DNA of 64,000 bases, from positions 1 to 64,000 of the forward strand of contig NZ_JAKFFT010000011.1 of assembly GCF_021502655.1 (NCBI RefSeq), read 5' to 3'. This document shows, one piece after another, positions 9,701-19,100 of the stretch. Below the pieces are notes generated by a model. That model was not told the DNA's origin. It made no database searches and saw only the letters and a list, made by a program, of their open reading frames with translations. The position numbers were made by a program, and so were the translations under genes. How positions within the stretch are numbered: position 1 is the stretch's first letter; every line of letters begins with the position of its first letter. The stretch comes from Dyadobacter sp. CY347 (GTDB lineage: Bacteria > Bacteroidota > Bacteroidia > Cytophagales > Spirosomataceae).

Positions 9701-9980
9701 TAATGGTGTAGGTTCCTTCCGCGTCGGTAACGGTACCGGTCGTAGAGCCTTTTAAAACAATGCTAACGCCTGGCACTTTTTCGCCGGCTTCGTCACTAAC
9801 CTTACCTTTGATGGTTTTGTCAACGGAAATGGTCTTGTTTTTGAATACAGGGTCAGGCGTAAAAAGCGGAGTTGCAACAGCCGAAATTCCGCAAGCCGTA
9901 CCAATGAGCACTTGACTCAGAGAAAGCTTGATCAGGGAATTCAACCGTGCACAATAAGATGATTGTCGAGATTGATTCAT
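6777..9980 (-). CDS. SusC/RagA-family TonB-dependent outer-membrane transporter (SusC1)
   Basis: A 1067-residue TonB-dependent transporter. After the signal region (about residues 1-40) comes a carboxypeptidase-regulatory-like domain (about 57-135, KGKVSDEAGEKVPGV), the TonB-box-like stretch ALTEVVVVGYGS, the plug domain (about 145-260, with the SusC signature DPLYVIDGFPITG) and a C-terminal beta-barrel ending in NMNF. It should import a saccharide or similar ligand bound by SusD1. A promoter of the shared type lies about 207 bases upstream, leaving an unusually long leader. SusC2 in the same locus has the same domain order. Confidence 0.95.
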   Translation of the reverse strand: MNQSRQSSYCARLNSLIKLSLSQVLIGTACGISAVATPLFTPDPVFKNKTISVDKTIKGKVSDEAGEKVPGVSIVLKGSTTGTVTDAEGTYTISVPDAGGTLIFSSVGFLSQEVAIGSGSNIDVTLATDSKALTEVVVVGYGSQLKREITGAVQTVSASDIKDVPVSQVTQKLQGRLAGVQINQTTGKPGQGMSVRVRGQVSVSAGSDPLYVIDGFPITGNIGALNPDEIEDISVLKDAASTSLYGSRAANGVVLITTKRGKPGETNVGFTAYYGIQNVPKKGRVEMLTAQEFAQFKKELFEDENKAVPEAFQKPEQYANQNNDWYDAVLRNAPIQSYNLTITSNKDKLKTSVVAGIFNQKGVVVNNDYKRYSLRMNSEYDVSDKIQIGFNIAPQYIFDNTPRTDGDRGTGILFNALHTWPVMPIRDANGELTKVNTFPEGTGNIFQYPNWVRAAEELTNENKNTKLLGNTYLVFSPIKGLKLRTTLNIEYENNRFFFFNPSTATSNINVAIPTTAVSTRQSLENVGWLNENTAVYNRSFGDHNFELLAGFTQQRYRQDFTSITADTYTDDRLPTVQGAININRGGTQTGANEWALTSYLSRLSYNYKGKYLFTAAVRADGSSRFGSDNLWGTFPSASAGWVISDEEFLKNVSQVSFAKVRGSFGVIGNNNIGNYTQYALVNNTTNAVFGNNVATGAVVTSLANRNLGWETTKQFDIGLDLGLFNDRIQFIYDYYTKRTTNLLYAVQVPQEAGFSFYNDNIGAIKLWGHEFSVTTRNLDGKLKWTTNANISFNRNKVVELAPGIDRVYGSFHITQVGQPFGQFYGMVKEGFYTSAEDLANSPIIPGRSAIGTIKLKDVNGDGTITYGGDADDRTIIGNPFPKFTYGMVNDLKYGNWDFSIAGSGSFGNELWVRHLYSTANLDGVFNMVAGVKDRFRVKNTTVDGIGVATTVISEGNGMYGATNNGGNFTGIERDWNSSHFVADASYFTIKNITIGYNIGKVNKFFKNARVYGSIQQVYVFTKYWGGPNPETSAQGDGNGNGGNLSQGVDFSNYPVPRTWTLGVNMNF

Positions 9981-10187
9981 AAATTGTTGTTTTAGGATTT
10001 AGTGATTAGCATGGGCTGGACCGCTTAGTTATTTTTTACGGCGTGGAAATTCGTTCATGTTTTCATATGAATAAGGGTTAGGTGAAAATAGCTTGTTAAG
10101 GGTTCAGGAATTGGTATTGCGGGTTGAAAAGAACCAGGTTTTTGTATTTGTATAGGACAAAAATTAATTCTTATAGTAATATTATTG

Positions 10188-10229
10188 CAATACTAGAATG
10201 ATTGATACACCGGACTATCCTGCTCTGTC
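10188..10229 (-). promoter_or_regulatory. Shared promoter/operator, copy B
   Basis: On the minus strand GACAGAGCAGGATAGT (10214-10229; one base differs from the other three copies) is followed after 18 bases by TAGTATTG (10188-10195). It lies about 207 bases ahead of SusC1. Confidence 0.75.
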
Positions 10230-10284
10230 TGGTTTTGATTAATATTTAATTAGCGGGACTTTTTTGGATATAACCCATAAAAAA

Positions 10285-10311
10285 ATCGCCGGGCAGATTC
10301 CGCCCGGCGAT
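10285..10311 (-). terminator. Terminator after the DUF1501 gene
   Basis: A perfect 10-bp GC-rich stem (ATCGCCGGGC with its complement, loop of 7) sits 18 bases past the DUF1501 stop and is followed on the minus strand by a run of seven or eight T. This is a standard intrinsic terminator. Confidence 0.85.
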
Positions 10312-10329
10312 TATGATTCAGTTTAACTA

Positions 10330-11757
10330 TTATGACAATAACTCCATCACTGCTTTTCCTTTGCCGTCGGGTGTGGTGTAAAATGGCCGTTTTTCAACTT
10401 CATATTGGGTGTCTTCCGCAATGCCCAGGGCATGGTAAATGGTCTGGTGAACACCGTCGATCTTGATCGGGTTTTCAATGGTTTTGCATGGCCGTTCATC
10501 TGCCGTCTTTCCATACACGAAGCCTTTTTTGATCCCGCCACCGAACATTAACATGGAGCCGCCGTCTGTAAAATGGCGGTGCATTCCGTAGAATTTCAAA
10601 TCAGAAAGAATGTCGGGCTGCTGCACTTGTTCCAACACTTTGGCATCCGGCTTACCTTCCACCATCATGTCCCGGCTGAATTCGCTGGCAAGCACCACCA
10701 TTGTGCGGTCGAGCAGGCCCTGCTTGTCGAGGTCTTTTATCAACTGGGCAATGGGCCCGTCGATTTGCTTTTTCATTTCCTGTAATCTCGTGTGGCCGTT
10801 CTCATGCGTATCCCAGCCTTTAAATGGTTCATATTCAGTTGTTACGCTGATGAACCTTGCGCCTTGTTCGGTAAGGCGGCGGGCAAGCAGGCAGCCGAGG
10901 CCAAATTTACCGGTGTTGTAAATGTTGTAGCTTTCTTTTGGTTCGGTACTGAGGTCAAATGCCTTGGATTCAGGTGAATTCAGCAATGCGTACGCCTGCT
11001 CCATAGACCGTTTCAAGGATTCGCGCTGGTAATCGCTGCCGAATTCCCCTAGCGGGCTGTTGTTGATGAGCTCATTGTAAAGCTGGTTTCGGCGTTCAAA
11101 CCGTTTTGCATCCATACCCACCGGCGGCCGCACGCTTTCGAGGCCCTGGCTCGGATCCGGGATAAAGAATGGCCCGAACTCATTGCCCAGAAATCCTGCC
11201 GTGTGAAATGCCTTTAACTCTTCCGCTTCGCCAACTGTAAACCGCTGGCCAATGTCCACAAACGCCGGGATAACCGGATTTTTCGGACCCAGTTCTTTGG
11301 CTATCCATGAGCCCATATGCGGGGCTGCAACAGTCTGCGGCGGCTCATAGCAGGTGTGCCAATGATACTGATGCCTGGAATGTAAAATGTGCCCCATATC
11401 AGCCGCCACGTAAGAGCGGATCAATGTGCCCTTGTCCATCACTTTTCCAATAGACTGTAATCCGTCGGAAAAATGAATGCCGTCCAAAATGGTTGGAACA
11501 GATTTGAAAGTGCTGAGCACCCGGTTGCCTTCCATGTCCTTTTCAAACGGCGTGTAAAGCTTTGGATCAAAGGTTTCGGTATGCGCCATGCCGCCAGCCA
11601 TCCACAATAAAATGACGGTGTCGGCCGTGGAATCTGACCCGGATTTGCCTTTGCAAGATGAAAGAATGTTTGATACAGGTGCTCCCGCAGCCAGCGCGGC
11701 CATCGTCGCGGCGCTTGCTCTTTGCAAAAATTTCCTCCTATTCCATTGAATGTTCAT
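10330..11757 (-). CDS. DUF1501 family protein with Tat signal
   Basis: A 475-residue DUF1501 protein of the alkaline-phosphatase/sulfatase-like fold. Residues 6-13 (WNRRKFLQ) and the following Ala-rich stretch form a twin-arginine signal, so it is exported folded. Motifs typical of the family include the GGMAHTETFDPK block near residue 54, GHILHSRHQYHWHTC, the WDTHENG motif and VVLASEFSRD; these His/Asp residues resemble a metal site. DUF1501 genes nearly always sit next to DUF1549/DUF1553 cytochrome genes, as here: the partner ends 175 bases upstream. Its reaction is not established. Confidence 0.9.
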   Translation of the reverse strand: MNIQWNRRKFLQRASAATMAALAAGAPVSNILSSCKGKSGSDSTADTVILLWMAGGMAHTETFDPKLYTPFEKDMEGNRVLSTFKSVPTILDGIHFSDGLQSIGKVMDKGTLIRSYVAADMGHILHSRHQYHWHTCYEPPQTVAAPHMGSWIAKELGPKNPVIPAFVDIGQRFTVGEAEELKAFHTAGFLGNEFGPFFIPDPSQGLESVRPPVGMDAKRFERRNQLYNELINNSPLGEFGSDYQRESLKRSMEQAYALLNSPESKAFDLSTEPKESYNIYNTGKFGLGCLLARRLTEQGARFISVTTEYEPFKGWDTHENGHTRLQEMKKQIDGPIAQLIKDLDKQGLLDRTMVVLASEFSRDMMVEGKPDAKVLEQVQQPDILSDLKFYGMHRHFTDGGSMLMFGGGIKKGFVYGKTADERPCKTIENPIKIDGVHQTIYHALGIAEDTQYEVEKRPFYTTPDGKGKAVMELLS

Positions 11758-11932
11758 CCTTTTAAATATTTTAATGCGTTCAATATTTATGTCTTATATT
11801 ATTTACATTTAAAACCTATAATACTTTTTATAATAAAATAATGTATAAAAAGTTTTAAATGTTACTATCATATGTGACTTTTTGTGAGTATTAAATGACA
11901 GGTTCTTATTATAAATACATATCATTCTACAC
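11758..11932. other. Very AT-rich gap inside the cytochrome/DUF1501 unit
   Basis: This 175-bp spacer is strikingly AT-rich. It contains the inverted repeat ACTTTTTATA ... TATAAAAAGT around 11822-11852 and a 17-mer (11817-11833) that recurs exactly at 61810-61826. There is no copy of the shared promoter here, so DUF1501 is probably co-transcribed with the upstream gene. Confidence 0.5.
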
Positions 11933-14299
11933 TTAATATATTAATTGAAATTCCGGAACGAGCGCTATCGCCCAAACCAGGTCCTGAATGCTCTCTTCAT
12001 TCGGTGCCGGTCCCAGGATCCGTTTCGCTGCCGCAAGCTCTTTTTGGAGCGGTGTCCTGCCCAATGCATTCTGGTAAAGAGCAGTGACGAGCGAATCCGA
12101 AGTTGGATATTTCTCCTTCCAGATCTTGGAACCTTGTTTCAATGTGCTTGTGAATTTGTTGCCGTTTGTCAGTTCCAGCGCTTGCAATAAATTGGCTTGC
12201 GAGGTGCGCGAAGTGCTCACCGTTTCCCGGTTAGGGCGACCGAGTGAAGTCTGGAACGGGTCGTTTTTCACGAAAGCCGCGCGGGCAAATGGCAGGCGTG
12301 ACTTGATGTCTTTTGGAAGGAGTTTATACACGATCGCCGAATCCGCATACATCGGATTGAATGCTGTGCTGATGGCGTCGGAGAATTGCTCGGCGGTAAG
12401 CCTTCTTCGTACCATGCCCGTAAACTTGTAATCATTGGCCATAATGTCAGCCGCCTCTTTCACCGATGAGGAAGGCAGCTGATATGTTCTGGATGTAACA
12501 ATGGTGTAGATCAATTTTTTCATATCATAACCATTGGCAACAAAATCCGAGGAGAGCCAGTCGAGCAGGTCTTCGCTCCATGGCATGTTGTCCATCATGT
12601 CCACGGGTTCCACAATGCCGCGGCCCAGCAGCTGCGCCCAGATGCGGTTCACAGCCGTGCGGTAAAGCCGGCCGTCTTTGGGTTGCACCAGGAAGTCCGC
12701 CAATTCGCGGAGCTTCTTCTCTGTGCTTGCATTCACGCTGATCTCGCCGAGCTCAGGGAAAAGGATTTTTGTCCCGGCAATTTTTCCGGTGGGTTTATCG
12801 CAACGGTTAATTTCGAGCAATGTGTCTGCGAAGATGTTCGCGAATGCGTACGAGTCGGCTAGTTTCCAGTCGCTGATAAAGCTGTCGTGACAAGATGCGC
12901 ATTTTAGGTTAAGCCCCAGGAAAATCTGGGACACATTCTGCGCAGCCTGCATTTCGGTGCGCTGACTGGAATTGATCGTCCCACGCCATTTGATCCCCTT
13001 AACAAAACCTTCCGAACCTTTAACAGGGCTGATCAATTCTTTTACGAACCAATTGTATGGCTTGTTCACCTGCAAGGACGAGTAAAGCCATTTGGTAATG
13101 TCGAACCTGCCGCCCGTAATGTATCCTGTTCCCGAATAATCATTCCGCAGGGCATCATTCCAAAACGACATCCAATGCTGTGCATAGTCATCCGAACGGT
13201 TCAGCAGTTCTTTGGCCAGCTGTTCTCTTTTGTCGGGCCGTTCGTCTGCTACGAATGCTTCCACTTTCTCGGGTGGCGGCAATAAGCCGATAATGTCCAG
13301 ATAAATCCTGCGGATGTAAATGCGGTCATTCACGGCCGGTTTCCAGGCAATTTTATTTTTTTGAAAATATGCATTAACCAAACGGTCCACAGGAAGCACA
13401 ATGTCGCCGCTGGCAGCCGGAAGCTCAGGCATCCGCGGTTCCAGTGCGGCAACGCGATAGATGCTTTTCTGCTTGCCATCAGGCCATAATGCACCTTTTT
13501 CCACCCAATATTTAAGCACTTTAATTTCCCTTTCAGTAAGTCGCTTGCCTTTTGTAGGCATTGCTTCCTTATCGCCTTTTGGCAATGAGATACGGCGGAT
13601 GATTTCGCTTTTGTCCGGATGGTCAGGCACGACTACAACGCCATTTTCACCGCCTTTCATGATCGCTTCTTTGCTATCAAGCCGCAGGTCACCTTTTGAT
13701 TTGGCTTCACCGTGGCAGCTGTAACAGTTGTGCGCCAGGATTGTCCGCACTTCCACATTCAGATCTTGAACCTGCTGCGGGTTAAGCGCGCCATTGTTGG
13801 TAAAGACAAAATCCGCAGGGTCTTCATTGGATTGCTCCTGCTCGGGTTCCACAGTCGATGGCATGACACTGGTAAGGTAATCGTCACCGTGGGTGATCAT
13901 AGCGCCGTAATGGCCTGCGAGAGAAACGCCAAAAACGGTCACAAATAACAGTGAGCGATAAATGTTCCGGTTGGCATTGCGTAGTGAAATGGTTGCGAGG
14001 ACGGCCAGCCCCAGGGTTATAAAACCAGCCCACCGGTGAATTTCAAATGTCTGACCTTCGGATTGTTCCGCGTCCGACAGTAACAAGCCGAATGTGACGG
14101 ATAATGCAGCACTTGCAACGCCAATCCACGTCATAATGTTCACAGCATCACGCAGGCGGGCGGATTTGCGTTTCCAGTCTATTAATTCAAGAATAAGGGC
14201 AACAAACAGTAATCCGATGGGAAAATGGACCATCATGGGATGCAATCGTCCCAGAAATTGCCAAAGCCAGAAAGTTTCGGTTGCTTCAAGTAACACCAT
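11933..14299 (-). CDS. Membrane-anchored di-heme PSCyt1/DUF1549/DUF1553 protein
   Basis: A 788-residue protein. Residues about 15-140 form a multi-helix DUF2231-type membrane domain. A planctomycete-type cytochrome c domain follows with CYSCH at 192-196, then DUF1549 (about 300-475) containing a second heme motif CASCH at 467-471, and DUF1553 (about 510-770). Such proteins are abundant in Planctomycetes and several Bacteroidota and are thought to take part in oxidative degradation of carbohydrates, but no reaction has been firmly shown. The membrane domain would anchor the soluble cytochrome part at the inner membrane, facing the periplasm. It heads the unit with DUF1501 and carries the shared promoter about 54 bases upstream. 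Confidence 0.88.
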   Translation of the reverse strand: MVLLEATETFWLWQFLGRLHPMMVHFPIGLLFVALILELIDWKRKSARLRDAVNIMTWIGVASAALSVTFGLLLSDAEQSEGQTFEIHRWAGFITLGLAVLATISLRNANRNIYRSLLFVTVFGVSLAGHYGAMITHGDDYLTSVMPSTVEPEQEQSNEDPADFVFTNNGALNPQQVQDLNVEVRTILAHNCYSCHGEAKSKGDLRLDSKEAIMKGGENGVVVVPDHPDKSEIIRRISLPKGDKEAMPTKGKRLTEREIKVLKYWVEKGALWPDGKQKSIYRVAALEPRMPELPAASGDIVLPVDRLVNAYFQKNKIAWKPAVNDRIYIRRIYLDIIGLLPPPEKVEAFVADERPDKREQLAKELLNRSDDYAQHWMSFWNDALRNDYSGTGYITGGRFDITKWLYSSLQVNKPYNWFVKELISPVKGSEGFVKGIKWRGTINSSQRTEMQAAQNVSQIFLGLNLKCASCHDSFISDWKLADSYAFANIFADTLLEINRCDKPTGKIAGTKILFPELGEISVNASTEKKLRELADFLVQPKDGRLYRTAVNRIWAQLLGRGIVEPVDMMDNMPWSEDLLDWLSSDFVANGYDMKKLIYTIVTSRTYQLPSSSVKEAADIMANDYKFTGMVRRRLTAEQFSDAISTAFNPMYADSAIVYKLLPKDIKSRLPFARAAFVKNDPFQTSLGRPNRETVSTSRTSQANLLQALELTNGNKFTSTLKQGSKIWKEKYPTSDSLVTALYQNALGRTPLQKELAAAKRILGPAPNEESIQDLVWAIALVPEFQLIY

Positions 14300-14353
14300 G
14301 TAGAAGATTAGTGGTTTTAGGAATTGTTGCGGGCATTAACCTGCAATGTGATA

Positions 14354-14395
14354 CAATACTAGGAAAAATCGGTGTCCCGACTATCCTGTTCTGTC
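14354..14395 (-). promoter_or_regulatory. Shared promoter/operator, copy C
   Basis: On the minus strand GACAGAACAGGATAGT (14380-14395) is followed after 18 bases by TAGTATTG (14354-14361). The start codon of the di-heme gene is about 54 bases further on. Twelve bases upstream of the 16-mer an AT-rich block (14407-14429) resembles the block upstream of copy B. Confidence 0.75.
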
Positions 14396-14502
14396 TTGCT
14401 TAAATTATTTAATTACCGTGACTTTTTAGAAGGTTTCCAATAATTGATTGGGCAGAAGCTTATTTTATAACGAAATAGTTACGATTTTCCTTGTAAAATT
14501 AA

Positions 14503-14538
14503 TAAGGAGAAGCAACTGTTAACCAGCGCTTCTCCTTA
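14503..14538 (-). terminator. Terminator-like hairpin after SusD2
   Basis: A perfect 11-bp inverted repeat (TAAGGAGAAGC and its complement, loop of 14) lies 43 bases past the SusD2 stop. The T run on the minus strand is short (AATTTTAC), so termination may be partial. Confidence 0.6.
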
Positions 14539-14581
14539 CTCAATGATCCTATGCTATCCAAGTGTAAACATTCAGCACACC

Positions 14582-16096
14582 TTAGTATCCCGGATTCTGG
14601 GTCAGCTTTGCATTGATGAGAATCTGAGGCGCGGGAATCGGCAGCAGATATTCATTTTCTGTAAAAACATAATCCGTAGAATTGAAAGGAACATTACCCC
14701 TGTCAACGGTTGGTTTTGCCCGTTCCGCAGCTCCATGCGCATTCATGAATGCAGCCCATTCGCCTGGGGTTTTGGTCCTTTTCAGATCAAACCAGCGGTG
14801 GTTTTCGAACGCAAGCTCAACCCTTCTTTCTTTTAGCACCGCAGTTCGGAAATCTGCCTTGCTGGTGGCTTTTGTTGCAGCCAGTCCCGCGCGCTTCCTT
14901 ACCTGGTTCAGATAATCTGCTGCTTCCGCTGTGGGGCCGGTTTGCTCGTTGATAGACTCTGCAAGCATTAACAACACATCCGAATAGCGCAGCACAGGCC
15001 AGTTTGTATTGGTCCGCTGCACAATTGTGTGCGGATAATTGTATTTGCTTACATAAGGGACCGGATACACTTTGCCATCGAGCGTGAAACTCGTTTTGAG
15101 CGAAATATCCTTTCTTACGTCACCCGTTTCATAAGCTGCGATCATGTCATTGGTTGGCGAATTCCTGCCGCCGTTTCCACCAGCGGGAAAACCTGTAACC
15201 GCACCTTTGGAAACCCTTGGGGCAAATACATACTGAAAGCTGCTTTGCTCGCCAAGATCGTTATCTCCCTGATATTGTATCTCAAAGATTGATTCGGGGC
15301 CGTTTTTCTTGGCCGGTGCGGGATCGAAGTTATCCGCATAGTTCGCATTCAATGCATAACCTAGCTTGGTTACTTCTTTAAGCGTGGTAACGGCATCCGC
15401 ATACTTTTTGGTTGTCAGATATGTTTTACCAAGAAGCGATAAGGCTGCACCCTTTGTTGCCCGGCCTTTGTCGCCCGCTGATGCATATTTTTCGGGAAGC
15501 AAAGCAATTGCTTCTTTCAGGTCCTTTTCAACTTGCGCCCAAACTTCCGTCTGAGGCGATCTTACCAAGTCAAATGTTGGCTCAGGGACCGCAAATGTAC
15601 TGGTCACGATCACCACATCACCGAAATATTGGACCAGATTGAAATACAAATAGGCCCTCAGGAATTTTAACTGACCTTCGATCTCCTTTTTAGGAACATC
15701 TGCGATTTCCGCATCAACGATTTTTTCCAACGTCAGGTTGGCGCCATACAAAGCCGCGTAGTAACTGTTCCAAATCGTCGCGATCTCGCCGTTACCCGAA
15801 TTGACCGTTGAAAATTCAAATGCTTCCCAGCCGCCCGCACCGCCCCGGTCAGAGGGGTTCAGGTCAATGGTGGTGTTATCCGTTTGAAATTCACCCGCCA
15901 GATATGCCGAGTTGGTTATTGATTGCACCTGGCCGTAAACACCATTCAATGCTTGCCTGGCCTGCGCTTCATTTTTATAAAACAGATCGACATTTACTTT
16001 CGTCGGATCGGTCTGGTTAAGGAAATCCTCGCCGCAGGAGGTCATGAGCAGCGGCAGAACGACTAAACCTATTGCTGTAATTTTTTTCATTTTCAT
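14582..16096 (-). CDS. SusD/RagB-family surface lipoprotein (SusD2)
   Basis: A 504-residue SusD-type lipoprotein, paralogous to SusD1 in this locus. It has a signal peptide with the lipobox MTSC (cysteine near residue 21), the helical SusD fold and the C-terminal family blocks LRYSDVLLMLAESINE and KERRVELAFENHRWFDL. It follows SusC2 with a gap of only 5 bases, so the two are translated from one message. Two in-frame ATG codons at 16096 and 16090 are equivalent choices. Confidence 0.95.
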   Translation of the reverse strand: MKMKKITAIGLVVLPLLMTSCGEDFLNQTDPTKVNVDLFYKNEAQARQALNGVYGQVQSITNSAYLAGEFQTDNTTIDLNPSDRGGAGGWEAFEFSTVNSGNGEIATIWNSYYAALYGANLTLEKIVDAEIADVPKKEIEGQLKFLRAYLYFNLVQYFGDVVIVTSTFAVPEPTFDLVRSPQTEVWAQVEKDLKEAIALLPEKYASAGDKGRATKGAALSLLGKTYLTTKKYADAVTTLKEVTKLGYALNANYADNFDPAPAKKNGPESIFEIQYQGDNDLGEQSSFQYVFAPRVSKGAVTGFPAGGNGGRNSPTNDMIAAYETGDVRKDISLKTSFTLDGKVYPVPYVSKYNYPHTIVQRTNTNWPVLRYSDVLLMLAESINEQTGPTAEAADYLNQVRKRAGLAATKATSKADFRTAVLKERRVELAFENHRWFDLKRTKTPGEWAAFMNAHGAAERAKPTVDRGNVPFNSTDYVFTENEYLLPIPAPQILINAKLTQNPGY

Positions 16097-16101
16097 CAGA
16101 T

Positions 16102-19100
16102 TTAGAAGTTGACTTTTAGGCCCGCAGAGAATGTTCTTGGAACAGGATATGACTCATCGTCATTATTAAGCTCTGTTCCGCCTCTTACGCCGGCGTCCGG
16201 GTTGTTGCCTGGATATTTTGTTACCAGAAGCAAATTGGCCGCATTCACGAATATCCGCGCATCAGAGAGAATGCCGTTCAACTTTGGAAGCGTGTAGCCG
16301 ATGGTTACGTTTTTAATCCACATGTGCGTGCCATCATATACATAACGTTCGCTGCTCTCGCGTGACCATTTGAAATAGTCCGTTCCGCCCTGTGAATTTT
16401 TAGCGCCTGGGTTTGATCCCGGGTTTTCCGCTGATCTCCATCTGTCTTTTGCTTTTTCCAAAACATTGAAAACACCGTCCATATTCATGGTTGAGGCTTC
16501 TATGTTTCTGTAAATGTCATACTTATACGCACCCATCAGCAAAACGCTTACGTCAAACCGCTTATAATCAGCACCCACAGTCCAGGCCCAGTTGAATTTC
16601 GGGTTTGGGTTACCAATTTCGGTCATGTCTTTTGTATCGTAGGAAACAATTCCGTCGGGCCCGCCATCGGCTGCGCCGTGCAAATCTGCAAATATCATCG
16701 CACCCGGCACCGCGCCTTCCTGCAATGGTGCCGCATCGATTTCCGCCTGTGTATTGAAAATACCCAGCTTACGATAGCCAAAAATCATCCCGATCGGACG
16801 GCCCACCTGCTGAATGTTATAACCGCCGTATTGGCTTCCTTGCAAGATAAAATCGTTTTGTCCCCTGATTGCCAGCACTTTGTTACGGTTGAAAGTAATG
16901 TTGGCATTCGTTCTCAAATTGATCTGACCCACTTTAATGCGGTAAGTCGCTGCAAGTTCGATGCCTTGATTCTGCACCTTACCCAGGTTTTTCAAGGTCT
17001 GCGTAAAGCCCGAAACCGCCGGAATGTTGTATCCAAGGAGCATGTCATCCGTAATCTTTTTGTAATATTCAGCGGTGAAAACCAGCCTGTTATCAAATGT
17101 AGCGAGGTCGAATCCGATGTCCAGCTGACTGGAAGTTTCCCAGCTCAGTTCAGGGTTAGCAAACCGTGTAACCGATTTTCCGGACGCCAGCGTGTTGTTG
17201 AAAATGTAGTTGTTCACGCCGAGGAAAGACAAGCTTTCGTAATTTCCGTCGTCACCTGCATTTTGCGCAACACCAAAATTGTTGTTGGCACTGACGCGAT
17301 ATGTGTTATTCCCGGTCAAGCCCCAGCTCGCCCTTAATTTCAGGTCGGTTAGCCAGGATGCTTTTGGAACAAATGATTCTTCCGAGATCCGCCACCCCAC
17401 CGAAGCAGCCGGGAAATTACCAAATTTATGACCCTCGCTGAACCTAGAACTGCCTTCCCGGCGGAATGTGGCAGAGAACAGGTATTTGTCTTTGAATGAA
17501 TAGTTTAACCTGGCAATGTAGGCGATCATGGTCCATTTTCTTTCCATAGAATTGGAAGAACGGATTGTGGCATTGCCCAGGAATGGCGCCAGATCGTCCG
17601 GGAATGTGTTACCCGAACCGTACAAGCCCTTAACTACTTCTTGCTGAGCCGAATAACCTAATGTTGCTTCCAGGGCATGGTTTTGTCCGAGAGACGGAGA
17701 ATAGGTCAACACCTGGTCAGCAGCGTAGTTTTTCAACTCTTCCGAGTCGTCCCGTTCGGTTGCGATACGCGGAGGCGCACCGTTTGTTCCTGTCTGAACC
17801 GGAAGACCGATCGTGGAAGGCACATATTCCTTATAAGTGTTGTAATTGATCTTTGCATTCAGCGACGACCGGAATTTCAGGCCTTTTGCAATGTTCAACT
17901 CAACATATCCGCTCGCAAGCACATCCGCAATATTCCGGTTCCGCTTGATATTTTTGAGCATATATAAGGGGTTAGGGAAGCCAAAAATGTCGCCGACACC
18001 ATTGTAATAAGGAATCAGCTCACCCTTTTCGTCATAAGCCGGATAGCGCGGATCGCTGATCAGTGTCAACCCGACCTGCGCATTACGGCCATCTGTGCTC
18101 GACAAGCTCGACCGGGAGTAACTTCCCGCAATGTTCATTCCGATGGTGATAAATTTGTTCACGTCACCGGCCAGGTTGGTCCGTAACGATGCACGGTCAT
18201 AACCTGTGTATTGCAAAGCGCCGTCTTCCTTGTAGTAACCGGCAGAAACGACCGATTTGATAGGCCCTTTTCCAGACGATAATGTTAAGTTAATGTCCTT
18301 GTAAGGCGCATTGTTATGCAAAATCAGGTCAAACCAGTTGGTAGAATATTTCGTGTCTGCGGGATTTCTGAAATCAATGGGAATGTCCGCTTCTTCGGGC
18401 TGTTTGTTATTGGCTAATACATATCGTCCGATAAAAACTTCACGCTTGAACTGCGCAAAATCCTGTCCGTTCAGCACCTTTGTTTTCCTGCTGTCGGGAA
18501 CATTCTGGATGCCGTAATCCACTGATATATTCAGGTTTGTCTTTCCGTCTTTGGCTGCTTTGGTTGTGATCAAGACCACACCGTTTGAACCGCGTGCACC
18601 ATAAATGGCCGTTGCGGCAGCATCTTTCAAGATGGAAATGGTCTCAATGTCGTTAGGGTTCAGGTTTTGCCCTGCCGACGTGCCAACCGGAAATCCATCG
18701 ATGACATATAATGGATCGCTACCAGCACCCAACGAGCTGATACCACGCACTTTAACCTCAAATTGCTGGCCTGGCGTCCCACTTTTCTGTTTGATGATCA
18801 CACCCGGCGCTTGTCCCTGCAACATCCGAGTCACATTGGATTTTGGCACTTCGCCGATATCCTCCATGCTTATCACCGACACCGCCGACGTGATGTCGCG
18901 CTTGCGCTGCGTTCCGTAACCCACCACAACCACTTCTTCCAATGCCTTGGTATCCACCAGCAATTCTACGTCCACAGCAGACTGATTTCCTACTGTAACT
19001 TCTTTTGGTACGTAACCGACGAAAGAGAAAACCAAAATATTCTCCCCTGTTTCGGGAATGCTCAGGCTATAACCACCTTCGGAATCCGTTACAGTTCCGG

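Larger units (their letters stand above)
9981..10329. other. Intergenic gap with SusC1 leader, promoter B and a terminator
   Basis: This 349-bp gap holds, from right to left, the terminator of the DUF1501 gene (10285-10311), an AT-rich block 10244-10265, promoter copy B (10188-10229) and about 207 bases of likely untranslated SusC1 leader. No reading frame of interest is seen. Confidence 0.6.
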
